Assembly: GCF_030405905.1 (NCBI RefSeq)
Contig: NZ_JASATW010000010.1
Span: 1 to 64,000 of the forward strand
Direction: 5' to 3'
Length of the DNA: 64,000 nt
Source of the DNA: Sphaerothrix gracilis
GTDB lineage: Bacteria; Cyanobacteriota; Cyanobacteriia; Phormidesmidales; Phormidesmidaceae
The position numbers were made by a program, and so were the translations under genes. The notes beneath the pieces were generated by a model. The model searched no databases. It was not told the origin of the DNA and saw only the letters and a list, made by a program, of their open reading frames with translations. Positions 1 to 8,627 of this stretch are shown here, one piece after another (position 1 is the first letter of the stretch; each line of letters starts with the position of its first letter).

Positions 1-1209
1 AGATGAATCGGCGGCTGTTGCGAGCGTTTCTGGTTCAGGGGCGATCGCCTCAGGTTGGGACGCTGCTGGGATTTCAGCAGTCCCTCCAATCGCCTCTATT
101 GCGGCACCTGGGCTAGGTGAGGTTGCGGCTGTGTCTGCGGGGAAAGCAGTTTGCTGATTTTCGGCCTGGGGCAAACGAGTGGCTGCCGGATCGGGGCTGA
201 GAGTCGGCGGCGCGGCTGGCTGCGATGGGGATACGGCTGGTGCTTCTGGCAGGACCGAGAGAGGACTGGCGGCAGCGGCGCGGCTAGCCGGTGGCGGGGA
301 TGAAGCTGGCTCAACAGGGACGCGGGCGGTCGCCAACGCAGCCGAGCGGCCAAACTCAACCACTCCGTTGCGGCGGTTTTGGGAAATATCATTGTTCTGT
401 AAAACAGGCTGCGCCCCGGCCAGTAGAACTAAGCCTTCTTGATTGCGGATAATCTGGTTACCAATGATCTGCGGTACGGCATTCTGCGAAACGGTGATGC
501 CTGCCCCCGTTTCCTCGAAGCGGTTATTGTGAATTTCAGCTTCGTTTTCGCCATGAATGATCAGACCGGCGATCGCATTGCGATAGAAATAGTTACCGCG
601 GATCACGGGCGCTCCCGCTCCTGCCAAAAAGATGCCCGCCTGACCGCTACCAGAAAAAACATTTTCCAGAATGACGGGACTGCCAGATTCGATCCACAGA
701 CCATGCCCTTGGCTGCTGGGATTGGAGACCGTCACATGCGCTAAGCCAGCGCGATCGGCGGCCACAACTGCCACATTCTGTCGCCCTAGGCTGGGGCTGC
801 TAAACTGGCCACCTCCCTGAATGACCGCCGTGTGCCCAGATGAGCCAGGAGAACCCTGAATCGTGACGCCAGGTTTGAGCCGTAGCGGGAAAGTTTCGCC
901 TGAAGCTTGATTGTATAGTCCGGGCGCTAGCAAAATAATCGTGTTGGGCTGGGCTACCTGCAGCGCATAGGCGATAGTTTGCAAGGGCCGTCTTTGGCCC
1001 CCGGAACCTTGAGTATCACTACCGGCTGTCGGGTTGACGTGTAGCACCTGATAGGGATTGGCTTGGCGCGGCTGAGGCTGAGTCGGACTAGCGCCGGGCT
1101 GGGCTTGAGCCATCAGACTTTCAGCTTGAGCGATCGCCTGAGGCTGCAGAAGTCCCCACGTGAAACTTAGCAGAAATAGGTGGGTCAGAAATCTTTGAGG
1201 TGTAGCCAT
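1..1209 (-). CDS. Secreted beta-helix protein, DUF1565 family (partial, C-terminus outside window)
   Basis: The frame is open from an ATG at 1209 to the left edge (403 codons), so the 3' end is missing. The first ~28 residues form a signal peptide (hydrophobic run, then AIAQA). Residues ~55-130 match the DUF1565 pattern: a VNPTAGSD-type start, then QTIAYALQVA and IILLAPGLYN, followed by repeated short beta strands (VIRGNYFYRN, EIHNNRFEET, IIGNQIIRNQ) typical of right-handed parallel beta-helix repeats. From about residue 290 it becomes Pro/Ala/Ser-rich and low in complexity, as in a linker. Likely exported; binding or carbohydrate-active function is inferred from fold only. It is divergent from thiE. 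Confidence 0.8.
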   Translation of the reverse strand, partial: MATPQRFLTHLFLLSFTWGLLQPQAIAQAESLMAQAQPGASPTQPQPRQANPYQVLHVNPTAGSDTQGSGGQRRPLQTIAYALQVAQPNTIILLAPGLYNQASGETFPLRLKPGVTIQGSPGSSGHTAVIQGGGQFSSPSLGRQNVAVVAADRAGLAHVTVSNPSSQGHGLWIESGSPVILENVFSGSGQAGIFLAGAGAPVIRGNYFYRNAIAGLIIHGENEAEIHNNRFEETGAGITVSQNAVPQIIGNQIIRNQEGLVLLAGAQPVLQNNDISQNRRNGVVEFGRSAALATARVPVEPASSPPPASRAAAASPLSVLPEAPAVSPSQPAAPPTLSPDPAATRLPQAENQQTAFPADTAATSPSPGAAIEAIGGTAEIPAASQPEAIAPEPETLATAADSS

Positions 1210-1420
1210 TATGACAACAGTTGTCGCGTCGGGATTTCGACAAATTAATATCTCAGATACTCCCGCCTGAATCCTAAATGTTAAAGAAGTTAACTAAATC
1301 CCTCCTTGCCAGCAGCCTGGTGGTCACCTTGAAAGGTCGGCAAGCCCTACCATTGAAAGATCTTTCTCCCTGTTTCGGGCTGATAGGATGAAGGCAACCG
1401 ATTAGGCTAGAAGCGCCCTC

Positions 1421-2515
1421 ATGGATACTTTCTCGGCTAGCAGCGAGCTAAACGAAAGCATTTCTAAAAATCAGGCGGCGATCTATCGAATTTTAGATGC
1501 CAATCTCGATCGCGCCCGTGAAGGTCTGAGAATTGTAGAAGAATGGTGTCGTTTTGGGTTGAACCAGACGGAAACAACTCAGCAGCTCAAGCAGTTGCGC
1601 CAGCGCCTAGCAGCTTGGCACACCTCTGAAATTCGCGCCGCTCGCAATACGCCGACCGATCCTGGCACCCGCCTCAGCCATCCCCAGGAAGAAGTTCGAG
1701 CCGATCTACAGCAGGTGTTGCAGGCCAACTTTTGCCGCACCCAGGAAGCGCTGCGAGTTTTGGAAGAGTACGGCAAGCTGATTGACCCCAAAATGGGGGC
1801 TGACTGCAAGCAAATGCGCTATCAGGTATATACGCTGGAGAGCTATTTAGCGGGCTATCAGCGCCATCAGCGACTGCGACAGGCCCAGTCTTATCTGGTC
1901 ACGTCGCCCCATGAGCACCTGCTAGAAGTGGTTGAGGCAGCCCTGGCAGGGGGGCTGGAGATTGTGCAGTATCGAGAAAAGGCGCTAGACGACAGCGATC
2001 GCTTAGAAGTGGCGAAGACGCTGAGAGATCTCTGCCATCACTATGGGGCGTTATTCATCGTCAATGACCGGATTGACTTAGCCCTGGCGGCTGAGGCCGA
2101 TGGTGTTCACCTCGGCCAGCAGGATCTCTCCCCCGCCTTTGCTAGACAGCTACTGGGAGATCAGCGGATCATCGGCTGCTCCACCACCAATCTCGATGAG
2201 ATGGAGCGCGCGATCGCCGCTGGAGCCGACTACATTGGCGTTGGCCCCGTCTATGCCACACCGACTAAGCCTAATAAACCTGCTGCAGGTTTAGACTACG
2301 TTAGACAGGCTGCAGCCCAGGCCACTGTGCCCTGGTTTGCCATCGGTGGCATCAATGCCGACAATCTTGATGAAGTTCTAGATGCGGGGGCCGAGCGCGT
2401 AGCCGTGGTTAGAGCCATCATGGCGGCAGAGCAGCCAACGCTCATGACCCAGTATTTCGTGGCCCAGCTACATCACCGCCAAACGCTGAAAACGCTATCG
2501 CAAACGACCGCCTAA
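1421..2515 (+). CDS. thiE: Thiamine phosphate synthase with cyanobacterial N-terminal extension
   Basis: Condenses hydroxymethylpyrimidine diphosphate with the thiazole phosphate carboxylate to give thiamine phosphate in the cytoplasm. The C-terminal ~210 residues are the ThiE TIM barrel: QYREKALDD, LFIVNDRIDLAL, DGVHLGQQDL, IGVGPVYATPTKPN and the phosphate-binding FAIGGI. Residues ~20-150 form a helical extension (RILDANLDRAREGLRIVEEW) that is usual in cyanobacterial ThiE and absent from the ~210-residue enterobacterial enzyme. thiS starts 3 bases after its stop, so the two form an operon. No TPP riboswitch was seen in the 211-base leader. Confidence 0.93.
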   Translation: MDTFSASSELNESISKNQAAIYRILDANLDRAREGLRIVEEWCRFGLNQTETTQQLKQLRQRLAAWHTSEIRAARNTPTDPGTRLSHPQEEVRADLQQVLQANFCRTQEALRVLEEYGKLIDPKMGADCKQMRYQVYTLESYLAGYQRHQRLRQAQSYLVTSPHEHLLEVVEAALAGGLEIVQYREKALDDSDRLEVAKTLRDLCHHYGALFIVNDRIDLALAAEADGVHLGQQDLSPAFARQLLGDQRIIGCSTTNLDEMERAIAAGADYIGVGPVYATPTKPNKPAAGLDYVRQAAAQATVPWFAIGGINADNLDEVLDAGAERVAVVRAIMAAEQPTLMTQYFVAQLHHRQTLKTLSQTTA

Positions 2516-2518
2516 ACC

Positions 2519-2746
2519 ATGCCCGACTCTGCCCAGAATCAGTCAATTCAGCTTCAGGTCAATGGAGAAGACAAGCATTGTCCTCCCCAAACCAGCCTCC
2601 CAGCGCTGTTAGAGCAGCTCGGGCTCAATCCTCGCCTGGTAGCGGTTGAATATAATGGCGAAATTCTGCACCGCCAGTTTTGGTCAACCACTCAAATGCA
2701 AAATGGCGATCGCTTAGAAGTTGTTACGATTGTTGGGGGTGGATAA
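2519..2746 (+). CDS. thiS: Sulfur carrier protein ThiS
   Basis: This 75-residue ubiquitin-like sulfur carrier for thiazole synthesis ends in the diagnostic Gly-Gly (VVTIVGGG), the site of adenylation and thiocarboxylate formation. The beta-grasp pattern is visible (IQLQVNGED, then LPALLEQLGL, VAVEYNGEIL, GDRLEVVTIVGGG). It carries about 10 extra residues at the N-terminus compared with the usual ~65. Its position 3 bases after thiE supports a thiamine operon. Confidence 0.93.
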   Translation: MPDSAQNQSIQLQVNGEDKHCPPQTSLPALLEQLGLNPRLVAVEYNGEILHRQFWSTTQMQNGDRLEVVTIVGGG

Positions 2747-2944
2747 GCAGCGCCATGCTCAGCCATCTACGTGACAATCTTGTTGAGAATAGAGGACGGT
2801 AATCCCTCCAAATTGCCGCCCCAGCCCTGTCTAAGCTAGCTTTAAGAAACGTTACATTGGAAATAAGCTGCTCTGCGTTAGACATGCATTCCCGCCCGAT
2901 TTAGAACCCACCTGTTAAAAAGTTTGATTGCAAGGTAATTTGTT

Positions 2945-3898
2945 ATGTCCAAGCTGACGAAGTTTGTAAAACCCGTTTTGAAGTCGCTGTTAGTGCTCAG
3001 CCTCATTGCTGCCCTGGTCTTGGGTCAGGCAGGGAGTGCTCTAGCCGCGAGAGGCGGCGGTCGTATCGGCGGCGGTAGCTTTAGAGCACCCAGTCGCCCT
3101 TACGCTCCACCCAGCCGTACCTATCGTGGCCCTTCCGGCGGCGGATATTATCCGGGTGGGGGATTTGGTTTTCCCTTCCTGTTCCCCATTTTTGGCATTG
3201 GCGGCGGTTTTGGGGGACTGTTCACCATTCTGCTGTTTGTGGCGATCGCTAACTTTTTAGTTCGCAGCTTCCGCAACGCTAGCGAGTCCTCTAGCTATGA
3301 AGAAGCAACTAACCCTACGGTTTCTGTAGCCCGGGTTCAGGTGGGACTGCTAGCCGATGCCAGGGAACTCCAGGCCGATCTCAACCGCATGGCCGAGATG
3401 GCTGATACAGGTTCTAGCGCTGGACTGACTCAGGTTTTGCAAGAGGCTACCCTCTCTCTGCTGCGTCACCCCGAATACTGGGCCTATGCCGCTGCTGAAG
3501 ACAAGCAGACTCGCCTGCTCTCTGCTGAGCAAGAGTTCAACCGCTTTGCCCTCACTGAGCGCAGTAAATTTACTGGCGAAACCCTTTCCAACGTCAACAA
3601 TCAGCTGCGGCAAGCTGATAAGCCAGCGACCCTACCAGGGCAAGACTCTGCCGATATTGCCCTCTCAGAAGGTCCCGGAGAGTACATTGTGGCGACTTTA
3701 TTAGTGGGCGTTCAGGGAGATCTGTCCATTCCCAAAGTCAGCAGCACCCAAGATCTAAGGCAGGCACTTAATCAGATCGGTGCGATCTCACAGGAAAAGC
3801 TGCTGGCTGTCGAAGTGCTGTGGACACCTCAAGCTTCAGGCGAGACGCTGACCGCTGACGAGCTTGTAGCCGAATATCCCAACTTAAAGCTGATCTAA
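2945..3898 (+). CDS. DUF1517 family membrane protein
   Basis: 317 residues. An N-terminal hydrophobic segment with ALAARGGG resembles a signal peptide (residues ~12-36). A Gly/Arg/Ser/Pro-rich stretch (RGGGRIGGGSF, PSGGGYYPGGGFGF) precedes a hydrophobic membrane segment at ~85-110 (GGLFTILLFVAIANFLV). The rest (VARVQVGLLADARELQADLNRMAE, EYIVATLLVG) matches DUF1517, found in cyanobacteria and plastids; plant members are thylakoid or envelope proteins of unknown biochemical role. It is monocistronic, with a good terminator 30 bases downstream. Family call is firm; function is unknown. Confidence 0.85.
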   Translation: MSKLTKFVKPVLKSLLVLSLIAALVLGQAGSALAARGGGRIGGGSFRAPSRPYAPPSRTYRGPSGGGYYPGGGFGFPFLFPIFGIGGGFGGLFTILLFVAIANFLVRSFRNASESSSYEEATNPTVSVARVQVGLLADARELQADLNRMAEMADTGSSAGLTQVLQEATLSLLRHPEYWAYAAAEDKQTRLLSAEQEFNRFALTERSKFTGETLSNVNNQLRQADKPATLPGQDSADIALSEGPGEYIVATLLVGVQGDLSIPKVSSTQDLRQALNQIGAISQEKLLAVEVLWTPQASGETLTADELVAEYPNLKLI

Positions 3899-3927
3899 TC
3901 CGCAAGTTCTGATAGCTCAAAAGCGCG

Positions 3928-3962
3928 AAGAAGTCACCGACAGGTGGCTTCTTTGTTTTTTT
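3928..3962 (+). terminator. Rho-independent terminator after the DUF1517 gene
   Basis: An 11-bp stem (AAGAAGTCACC / GGTGGCTTCTT, one G-T pair) with a GACA loop is followed by a T run at 3953-3962. A second perfect palindrome (GCCGAATTCGGC flanked by T and A runs) overlaps its 3' side at about 3957-3980 and may act on both strands. Confidence 0.8.
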
Positions 3963-4070
3963 GCCGAATTCGGCAAAAAACTCGGTAACTTGTGATCATT
4001 TTGGGTTAGTCTCGTGCTACAACAAACCGCAGAACTCCTAAACCGAAGGCTGATAGAGGAATACAGGGTA

Positions 4071-5177
4071 ATGTTGCTAGTACTGCTAACTCGAATCTTG
4101 CTGTGGGCAGCCGTCGGCTTAATCATCTGGTACGTTCTACTCAAATTTATTCCTAGAAACTATCTCACCTGGTTTGGAGGACTGATCTTCTTAGCGCTCT
4201 TGGTTCTGTCGTTTGTGGAGACAGACGATCCCACTGTTGCTATCATCTGGAACATCATTTCTTTTCCGCTCAAACCGCTGGGTGCTGCAATTACCCTGAT
4301 GGCTGTAGCTTTGAGTCAGGGGGTCAAGAAGGTGAGCGGCAATCAGGTCGCGTTGGCATTAACAATTTTGCTGATCGCCAGTATGCCGCTAGTGGCCCGC
4401 TTTCTAGTCGGACAGGCTGAGCAGTCGGTGCAGGAAGCCTTTCAGGATCGGCGAACGCTGTGTGAAGATATCTGTCCGGCGGATATTCCTGAAGTTGCCG
4501 ACCTCAACGACGTGATTGCCATTGTTGTTTTAGGCGACAGCGCTGATACGGTCAACCAGGCTGGTGACTTTCCTAGCCAGTTAGACAATGAGCGGCCTTT
4601 TAATGTGGGACTAGTGCCCCGGCTAATTTATGGAACTGAGCTTTATCGTGACCTGCGCAATCGTGGCGTTTTACCCTTCTTCATTGTGACAGCCGGATCG
4701 CGCTCTGGAAACGGGGATGAAAGAGCCGAAAAAGACCAGGCGATTCGGCAACTGCTGACTAACAATGGTGTGCCCCCCGATTTAATCCGAATTGAAAATT
4801 CTGGCAGCAACGTGCGGGCTAGCGCCGAAGATGTTCGAGAGTTTTTACGGGAACGGGAGTTATTTGACGCCACAGATAATCCCAGACCTCAAGATAACCG
4901 CGTTATTGTGATAGCCCCGGCGCTGACGATGCGACGTGTTGGTCTAACTTTTGAAAACATAGGCTTGCAGGTTGTCGCCCGTCCAACAGATTTCTATATT
5001 TCTGAAGAGGGCCGTAGTGGCGATCTAGCGGCTCGCCTGCAGGATATTATTCCTAGCGTCGAGGCGCTGCGACTGACAACGCTTTATTGGGAAGAGTTTT
5101 TATCCTCGATTTACTATTTCCTCCGTGACTGGCTACCGCCCTTCGATGTTAGCTGGGGCGAACTGGTTGAGGTTTAA
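4071..5177 (+). CDS. DUF218 (YdcF/ElyC-like) membrane protein
   Basis: Two or three N-terminal membrane segments (LLVLLTRILLWAAVGLIIWYVLL; YLTWFGGLIFLALLVLSF; ALALTILLIASMPLVARFLV) precede a DUF218-type domain: AIVVLGDS, LRNRGVLPFFIVTAGS, then NNGVPPDLIRIENSGSNVRASAEDVREFL, the family's substrate-site region. Members of this family act in envelope biology (ElyC, SanA), but the reaction is not known. The ATG at 4071 has AGAGGA about 10 bases upstream and starts directly at the first membrane segment. An in-frame GTG at 4014 would add 19 residues. Confidence 0.8.
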   Translation: MLLVLLTRILLWAAVGLIIWYVLLKFIPRNYLTWFGGLIFLALLVLSFVETDDPTVAIIWNIISFPLKPLGAAITLMAVALSQGVKKVSGNQVALALTILLIASMPLVARFLVGQAEQSVQEAFQDRRTLCEDICPADIPEVADLNDVIAIVVLGDSADTVNQAGDFPSQLDNERPFNVGLVPRLIYGTELYRDLRNRGVLPFFIVTAGSRSGNGDERAEKDQAIRQLLTNNGVPPDLIRIENSGSNVRASAEDVREFLRERELFDATDNPRPQDNRVIVIAPALTMRRVGLTFENIGLQVVARPTDFYISEEGRSGDLAARLQDIIPSVEALRLTTLYWEEFLSSIYYFLRDWLPPFDVSWGELVEV

Positions 5178-5262
5178 GCCGCCGCTATCAAAACGGCTGA
5201 CGGCCAAATTCGTCTAGGATGGGGAGCAGGGCTGTAGCTCTGCTTCTCTCTGGACTGGATTC

Positions 5263-7011
5263 ATGGCGCGATCGCAACTGAACAAACTAGCCACCTATTT
5301 GCGTCCCCACTGGCGTCGAACCGCGATGGGGATCGGGGCGCTGCTGATTGTCAATTTAGTCGGTGTCTCCATCCCGCTGCTGATTCGAGACGGCATCGAC
5401 GAACTACAGGTTACCTTCAGCTACGACCGAGTCCTCTACTATGTTGTGCTAATTTTGCTGCTGGCCTCGGTCATGTGGTTTATCCGCATGGGTTCTCGGA
5501 TTCTCATTTTTGGCGTAGGCCGACAGGTGGAATTTGACCTAAAACAAAAAATCTTTGAACACTTACTGACGTTAGAACCCGCCTATTTTTCTGTCAATAC
5601 CGCTGGCGATCTCATTAGCCGAGCCACTAGCGATGTAGACAACATTCGCCGCCTTTTGGGATTTGCGGTTTTAAGCCTGGCTAATACAGTATTTGCCTAT
5701 GCGTTTACCCTGCCCGTTATGTTGACCATCAACGGGCGGCTGACGGTCATGGCGCTGATTGTCTACCCGGTGATGCTAATCCTGGTACAGCTCTTTAGCC
5801 ACCGCCTGCGCAACCAGCAGCTCCAGGTACAGCAAGAAATCGCCAACCTGAGCGAAATGATTCAGGAAGACATGAGCGGTATTGCGCTGATCAAAATTTA
5901 TGCTCAGGAAAACAACGAGCGCCACGCCTTTGCCGATTTTAACCAGCGGCTGCTAGAGGCCAATTTGACCCTAGCAAGAACCCGCAACACCCTGTTTCCG
6001 CTGCTGGGAGGTTTGGCCAGCGTTAGCTTGCTGGTGATTTTAGCCGTAGGAGCCGGGGCGATCGCCAGCGGTGCTCTCACCGTTGGCGACTTTGTAGCGC
6101 TGATTTTGTATGTAGAGCGCCTAGTCTTTCCCACAGCCCTACTCGGCTTCACCATCACTGCCTATCAGCGAGGCGAAGTCAGTATCGACCGGGTCGAAGC
6201 AATCCTCAAAGCTCGACCCAAGATCAAAAATGTCCCCCAGCCGATTGCGCTCAATCCGCAAAAACTCACGGGCGAGATTGTGGCCCGCGATCTCACCTAT
6301 ACTTTTCCCGGAACGACTCAGGCGGCGCTGCAGTCGGTGAGCTTTCATATTCGCTCCGGCGAGACGGTGGCCGTCGTCGGCCCTATTGGTTCTGGCAAGT
6401 CCACCCTGGCTAATGCTATTCCACGTCTACTCGATATTCAGCCCCAACAGCTTTTTCTCGACGGCTACGACATTACTCAGATCGCCGTAGCTGACCTGAG
6501 AAAAGCGATCGCCTTTGTGCCCCAAGACAGCTTTCTTTTCAGCACCACAATCAAAAACAATATTCGCTACGGTGACCCCCTCGCAGAAGTCTTGACCGTG
6601 CAGCACACGGCTAAGCAGGCCCAAATCAACGAAGAAATTGTCAATTTCCCGCAGCAGTATGACACCGTTGTTGGCGAGCGGGGTATCACGCTCTCAGGCG
6701 GGCAGCGTCAGCGCACAGCGCTAGCACGGGCGTTGCTGACGGATGCGCCCATTTTGGTTTTAGATGATGCCCTCTCCAGCGTTGACAACAAAACGGCTAC
6801 CGAAATCTTGAAGAACTTAGCCGAAGGTACCCAGCGCAAGACCGTGATTTTCATTTCTCACCAAATGTCTGCTGCTGCAACCGCCGATCGCATTCTGGTG
6901 ATGGATCAAGGCCGCATTGTTCAAAACGGTTCCCATGAGGATCTAGTCGCGCAGCCAGGACTTTATCAGACTCTTTGGAACCAACATCAGTTAGAAGAAG
7001 TTTTGCAGTAA
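5263..7011 (+). CDS. ABC exporter, fused permease and ATPase (MsbA/YheI-like)
   Basis: A 582-residue half-transporter: six membrane helices in residues ~1-310, then a nucleotide-binding domain with Walker A GPIGSGKST (~370), Q-loop VPQDSFLF, signature LSGGQRQR and Walker B ILVLDDALSSVD. The residue after the Walker B Asp is Asp, not the usual catalytic Glu. This substitution is typical of the degenerate partner in heterodimeric exporters such as YheI and BmrC. No second half-transporter is adjacent, so a partner would have to be encoded elsewhere. The substrate cannot be predicted. Confidence 0.9.
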   Translation: MARSQLNKLATYLRPHWRRTAMGIGALLIVNLVGVSIPLLIRDGIDELQVTFSYDRVLYYVVLILLLASVMWFIRMGSRILIFGVGRQVEFDLKQKIFEHLLTLEPAYFSVNTAGDLISRATSDVDNIRRLLGFAVLSLANTVFAYAFTLPVMLTINGRLTVMALIVYPVMLILVQLFSHRLRNQQLQVQQEIANLSEMIQEDMSGIALIKIYAQENNERHAFADFNQRLLEANLTLARTRNTLFPLLGGLASVSLLVILAVGAGAIASGALTVGDFVALILYVERLVFPTALLGFTITAYQRGEVSIDRVEAILKARPKIKNVPQPIALNPQKLTGEIVARDLTYTFPGTTQAALQSVSFHIRSGETVAVVGPIGSGKSTLANAIPRLLDIQPQQLFLDGYDITQIAVADLRKAIAFVPQDSFLFSTTIKNNIRYGDPLAEVLTVQHTAKQAQINEEIVNFPQQYDTVVGERGITLSGGQRQRTALARALLTDAPILVLDDALSSVDNKTATEILKNLAEGTQRKTVIFISHQMSAAATADRILVMDQGRIVQNGSHEDLVAQPGLYQTLWNQHQLEEVLQ

Positions 7012-7031
7012 CCGCATTGAATAACCCGTCA

Positions 7032-7074
7032 TAAAAAATCTGCCATGAGCTTTAGGCATAAACTCATGACAGAT
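7032..7074 (-). terminator. Terminator after pilC
   Basis: The inverted repeat ATCTGCCATGAG / CTCATGACAGAT has 11 of 12 pairs. Read on the minus strand it is followed by a run of six T, as expected of a rho-independent terminator ending the pil genes. It sits between pilC and the convergent ABC exporter gene. Confidence 0.75.
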
Positions 7075-7107
7075 GGGTTGTTTCAGATGTCCTTTACAGT
7101 GAGTTGT

Positions 7108-8328
7108 CTACTGCACCACTTCCATAATCTTGAACATCGGCAGGTACATAGAGATCAAAATAGAGCCGACCATACCCCCCAGCACAATAATCATAATTGG
7201 CTCCATGATGCTAGTCAGCGCTTTGACAGCCTGCTCAACTTCATCCTCGTAGAAGTCAGCCACTTTCATCAGCATCTGATCAAGTTCACCCGTCTCCTCC
7301 CCAATAGAGATCATCTGAATTGCCATAACCGGGAAAACCTGGTGCTTTTGCAACGCCAAACTGATCATGCCGCCCGTTTGAATTTCCTGACGGGCCTCAT
7401 CAATGGCATTGGAGATGACGCGATTACCTGCGGTATCGCGGACAATTTCTAGAGCAGTCAAAATTGGTACCCCCGAGCGCGAAAGAGAACCAAAAGTTCG
7501 GCAAAACCGAGCGGTTGCAGTCTTTTGTACCAAATCACCAAACAGTGGCATCTTCAGGAAAAAGCGATCCATTGTTTCGCGTCCCACCCGGGTCTTGTAG
7601 TACTGCCGATAAGCAAAGACAGCCGCCACAATGGCACCAATTAACATGGCAACGTATAAAGGCGTTCGCAGAAAATCACTGATACCCAGCATCAACCGGG
7701 TAAACATAGGCAGTTCGGCGTCAAATTCTGCGAAAATACCGGCAAACGTGGGCAGCAAAAAGACGGTCATTGCCACGAAAATAACCACCGCCAGAATGCC
7801 AACCGTCACCGGATAGGCCATTGCTGACTTAATTTGGTTCTGTAAGCGATTAAGATCCTCTAGCAGCTTGGCCAAGCGATTGAGGACTTCATCCAAGACA
7901 CCGCCCACTTCGCCAGCCTGTACCAAAGCCACATAGAGATCATCAAAGCATTGGGGATGCTTACGCATCGAGTCCGAAAGGCTTGTTCCCTGCTGCACGT
8001 CAGCATTGATTTCCTGCAGCGATCGCTTCAATTTTGGATTAGGACATTCTTCTGAAAGTACCCCTAGTCCTCTGACCAGAGCAACGCCAGCGTTGACCAA
8101 GGCCGCAAACTGCCGTGAGAAAATAGCTTTGTCCTTAACGCTGACGCTAGTGAGTGAGGTCTTCACGTCCTCTAGGTCAATGCTGAAGCCTTTCTCTTCC
8201 CGAATATCTTGGATAAAGATGCCCCGATCTCTCAGCAGATTCCGGGCCTCACCCGGCGTTTCTGCAGCAACTTTTTCGCGCCGATTGCGTCCAGCAGCAT
8301 CCCGACCAGTGGCGACGTAGGTAGGCAT
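7108..8328 (-). CDS. pilC: Type IV pilus inner-membrane platform protein PilC
   Basis: 406 residues of the GspF/PilC family, the inner-membrane platform that couples the PilB and PilT motors to pilus assembly. Two T2SSF domains are visible, each with the FSRQFAALVNAGVALV / FCRTFGSLSRSGVPIL pattern and the QAGEVGGVLDEVL / SIGEETGELDQML motif. Three strong membrane segments (VTVGILAVVIFVAMTVFLLP, AMLIGAIVAAVFAY and C-terminal IMIIVLGGMVGSILISMYLPMF) match the family. It is the last gene of the pilB-pilT-pilC run, about 300 bases after pilT. Confidence 0.95.
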   Translation of the reverse strand: MPTYVATGRDAAGRNRREKVAAETPGEARNLLRDRGIFIQDIREEKGFSIDLEDVKTSLTSVSVKDKAIFSRQFAALVNAGVALVRGLGVLSEECPNPKLKRSLQEINADVQQGTSLSDSMRKHPQCFDDLYVALVQAGEVGGVLDEVLNRLAKLLEDLNRLQNQIKSAMAYPVTVGILAVVIFVAMTVFLLPTFAGIFAEFDAELPMFTRLMLGISDFLRTPLYVAMLIGAIVAAVFAYRQYYKTRVGRETMDRFFLKMPLFGDLVQKTATARFCRTFGSLSRSGVPILTALEIVRDTAGNRVISNAIDEARQEIQTGGMISLALQKHQVFPVMAIQMISIGEETGELDQMLMKVADFYEDEVEQAVKALTSIMEPIMIIVLGGMVGSILISMYLPMFKIMEVVQ

Positions 8329-8568
8329 AGCAATTAAAGTCTTCTGTGAGCTGTTATGGGCAATGCTGGCTTCAAAGGCAGTCTAGCCTGAAGCGATTCA
8401 ACTAGCGCTCTTGAGAGCCTCTGCTAGTTTGTTCTGTCAACCTATCATAAAAAATATTTAACCTGTCTGACGTACATAATCTGTGACAACGATTGCCAAC
8501 AGCAAAGGGCAAAGGCAGCACGCCGCTGCTGGCTAGGAATGGGAGACTCGCGATCGCCCTAAAGCGTT

Positions 8569-8607
8569 GATAGCCTTGCCAGAACCACAGTCTCTTGCAA
8601 GGCTATC
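8569..8607 (-). other. Strong hairpin between pilT and pilC
   Basis: A perfect 11-bp stem (GATAGCCTTGC / GCAAGGCTATC) with a 17-base loop lies 20 bases after the pilT stop. No T run follows on the minus strand, so it is more likely a processing or mRNA-stability element than a full terminator. The rest of the 299-base pilT-pilC gap shows no gene. Confidence 0.5.
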
Positions 8608-8627
8608 GATCAGGCGAGCAGCACTGT

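Noticed and set aside
179..744. Plus-strand ORFs at the left edge
   Set aside because: They are antisense shadows of the DUF1565 gene, which is open to the edge with clear beta-helix repeats and a signal peptide.
1210..1420. TPP riboswitch upstream of thiE
   Set aside because: None of the conserved TPP-box sequences (such as CTGAGA or the ACC...GAACCTGA segment) is present in the leader.
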